DNA of 6,170 bases from JANOYC01 sp031428675 (GTDB taxonomy: Bacteria; Actinomycetota; Actinomycetes; Actinomycetales; Microbacteriaceae): NCBI GenBank assembly GCA_031428675.1, contig JANOYC010000115.1, positions 1 through 6,170 on the forward strand, written 5' to 3'. The position numbers and the translations under genes are program-made. This document shows positions 5,831 to 6,170 of the stretch, one piece after another. Position 1 is the stretch's first letter; the number at the start of each line of letters is the position of its first letter. The notes under the pieces are model-generated. The model was not told the origin of the DNA, did not search any database, and saw only the letters and a list, made by a program, of their open reading frames with translations.

Positions 5831-5915
5831 GGAGGGCTGTCCGAGCGGCCGATGGAGCCAGTCTTGAAAACTGGTGGGCAGAGATGTCTCGTGGGTTCGA
5901 ATCCCACGCCCTCCG
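5831..5915 (+). tRNA. tRNA-Ser (anticodon UGA)
   Basis: An 85-base class II tRNA. The acceptor stem GGAGGGC (5831-5837) pairs perfectly with GCCCTCC (5908-5914), followed by discriminator G at 5915. The anticodon stem CCAGT/ACTGG (5858-5862, 5870-5874) holds loop CTTGAAA with anticodon TGA at 5865-5867, reading UCA (and probably other UCN) serine codons. A long variable arm (about 5875-5890) is the serine hallmark. The T arm is GTGGG-TTCGAAT-CCCAC (5891-5907). CCA is not encoded and must be added after transcription. It lies between tctA and an LCP gene, and no separate terminator follows it. Confidence 0.97.
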
Positions 5916-5939
5916 CGCTCGATCGATGAAGGGGTATGG

Positions 5940-6170
5940 ATGAGCGAGGAGTTGCGCCCGCGGAGCAACAGGTCGCGTCAGCCCTTCGGCATAGCCCGGC
6001 ACGGACGATTGCACCAGTCCAGCCCGTGGAAGAACGCCGCGAAGTACCTGGCTGCGATATTGGCGATCGTGATGGTCAGCGGCGTTTCCGTCACGGCCAT
6101 CGCTGTCTCGCAACTCACCAGCAACATCGAGACAGTCGACCTCGTGGGCGAATCCGAGGGCTCACCTCCG
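5940..6170 (+). CDS. Probable LytR-CpsA-Psr (LCP) family protein, N-terminal fragment
   Basis: The first 77 residues of a gene that runs off the window. It starts at ATG 5940 with AAGGGG (5929-5934) 5 bases upstream. A basic cytoplasmic tail (MSEELRPRSNRSRQ, rich in Arg up to about residue 32) is followed by one membrane helix at about 34-57 and the beginning of an external part, SQLTSNIETVDLVGESEGSPP. This architecture, including the short 'VDL' segment and Pro/Gly linker before the catalytic domain, matches actinobacterial LCP proteins. These sit in the membrane facing outwards and attach wall polymers (teichoic acids, arabinogalactan or similar) to peptidoglycan. The catalytic domain itself is not in the window, so the call rests on the N-terminal pattern alone. 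Another single-pass wall or signalling protein is possible. It starts 24 bases after the tRNA-Ser and may be transcribed with it. Confidence 0.65.
   Translation, partial: MSEELRPRSNRSRQPFGIARHGRLHQSSPWKNAAKYLAAILAIVMVSGVSVTAIAVSQLTSNIETVDLVGESEGSPP

Noticed and set aside
5891..5915. tRNA-Ser 3' end as an attachment site for an integrated element
   Set aside because: No integrase gene is present and I found no second copy of the tRNA 3' end near the other border of the cit-tct module or elsewhere in the window.
5597..5968. Open frames on both strands across the end of tctA and the tRNA-Ser
   Set aside because: They read through a clear tRNA gene and out of frame with tctA; no conserved features.
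1..6170. CRISPR arrays, insertion sequences, tandem repeats
   Set aside because: No spaced direct repeats, transposase-like proteins or terminal inverted repeats were seen on either strand.

Overview
The window is GC-rich DNA with GTG starts, strong GGAGG ribosome sites and Actinobacteria-type proteins. It suggests a high-GC Gram-positive, most likely Microbacteriaceae (inferred from protein style and the TAGAAT promoter before the tRNA, not from a search). Coding density is very high. The longest non-coding stretch is 152 bases (2503-2654), so there is no gene-free region over 300 bases.

Layout: (1) 2-175, plus strand: the tail of a HAD (Cof-type) hydrolase cut by the window edge. (2) 203-895 and 892-2502, minus strand: a CitB/DcuR-type response regulator preceded by its CitA/DcuS-type sensor kinase, joined by a GTGA stop/start overlap. 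(3) 2503-2654: a divergent regulatory region with two inverted repeats on the tct side. (4) 2655-5770, plus strand: a complete tripartite tricarboxylate transporter in the order tctC (binding lipoprotein), tctB (small membrane subunit), tctA (large membrane subunit). (5) 5831-5915: tRNA-Ser(UGA). (6) 5940 to the end: the N-terminus of a probable LytR-CpsA-Psr (LCP) family protein, cut by the window edge.

How the genes work together: the sensor has an extracytoplasmic Cache-type domain with the R-x-x-H and R-x-K residues expected for carboxylate binding. It should phosphorylate the response regulator at D62, which should activate the divergent tctCBA operon. The lipoprotein TctC captures a tricarboxylate, probably citrate, and delivers it to the TctB-TctA permease. 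The same regulator-transporter pairing (CitAB with tctCBA) is known from Corynebacterium glutamicum, so the core locus is a recognised system rather than a new one.

What deserves a second look is RNA-level structure: a 16-bp hairpin inside the first codons of tctB, with a competing shorter hairpin; a perfect 9-bp stem-loop just before the tctC ribosome site; and a tRNA-Ser ending 24 bases before the LCP start, which leaves no obvious room for a separate promoter.
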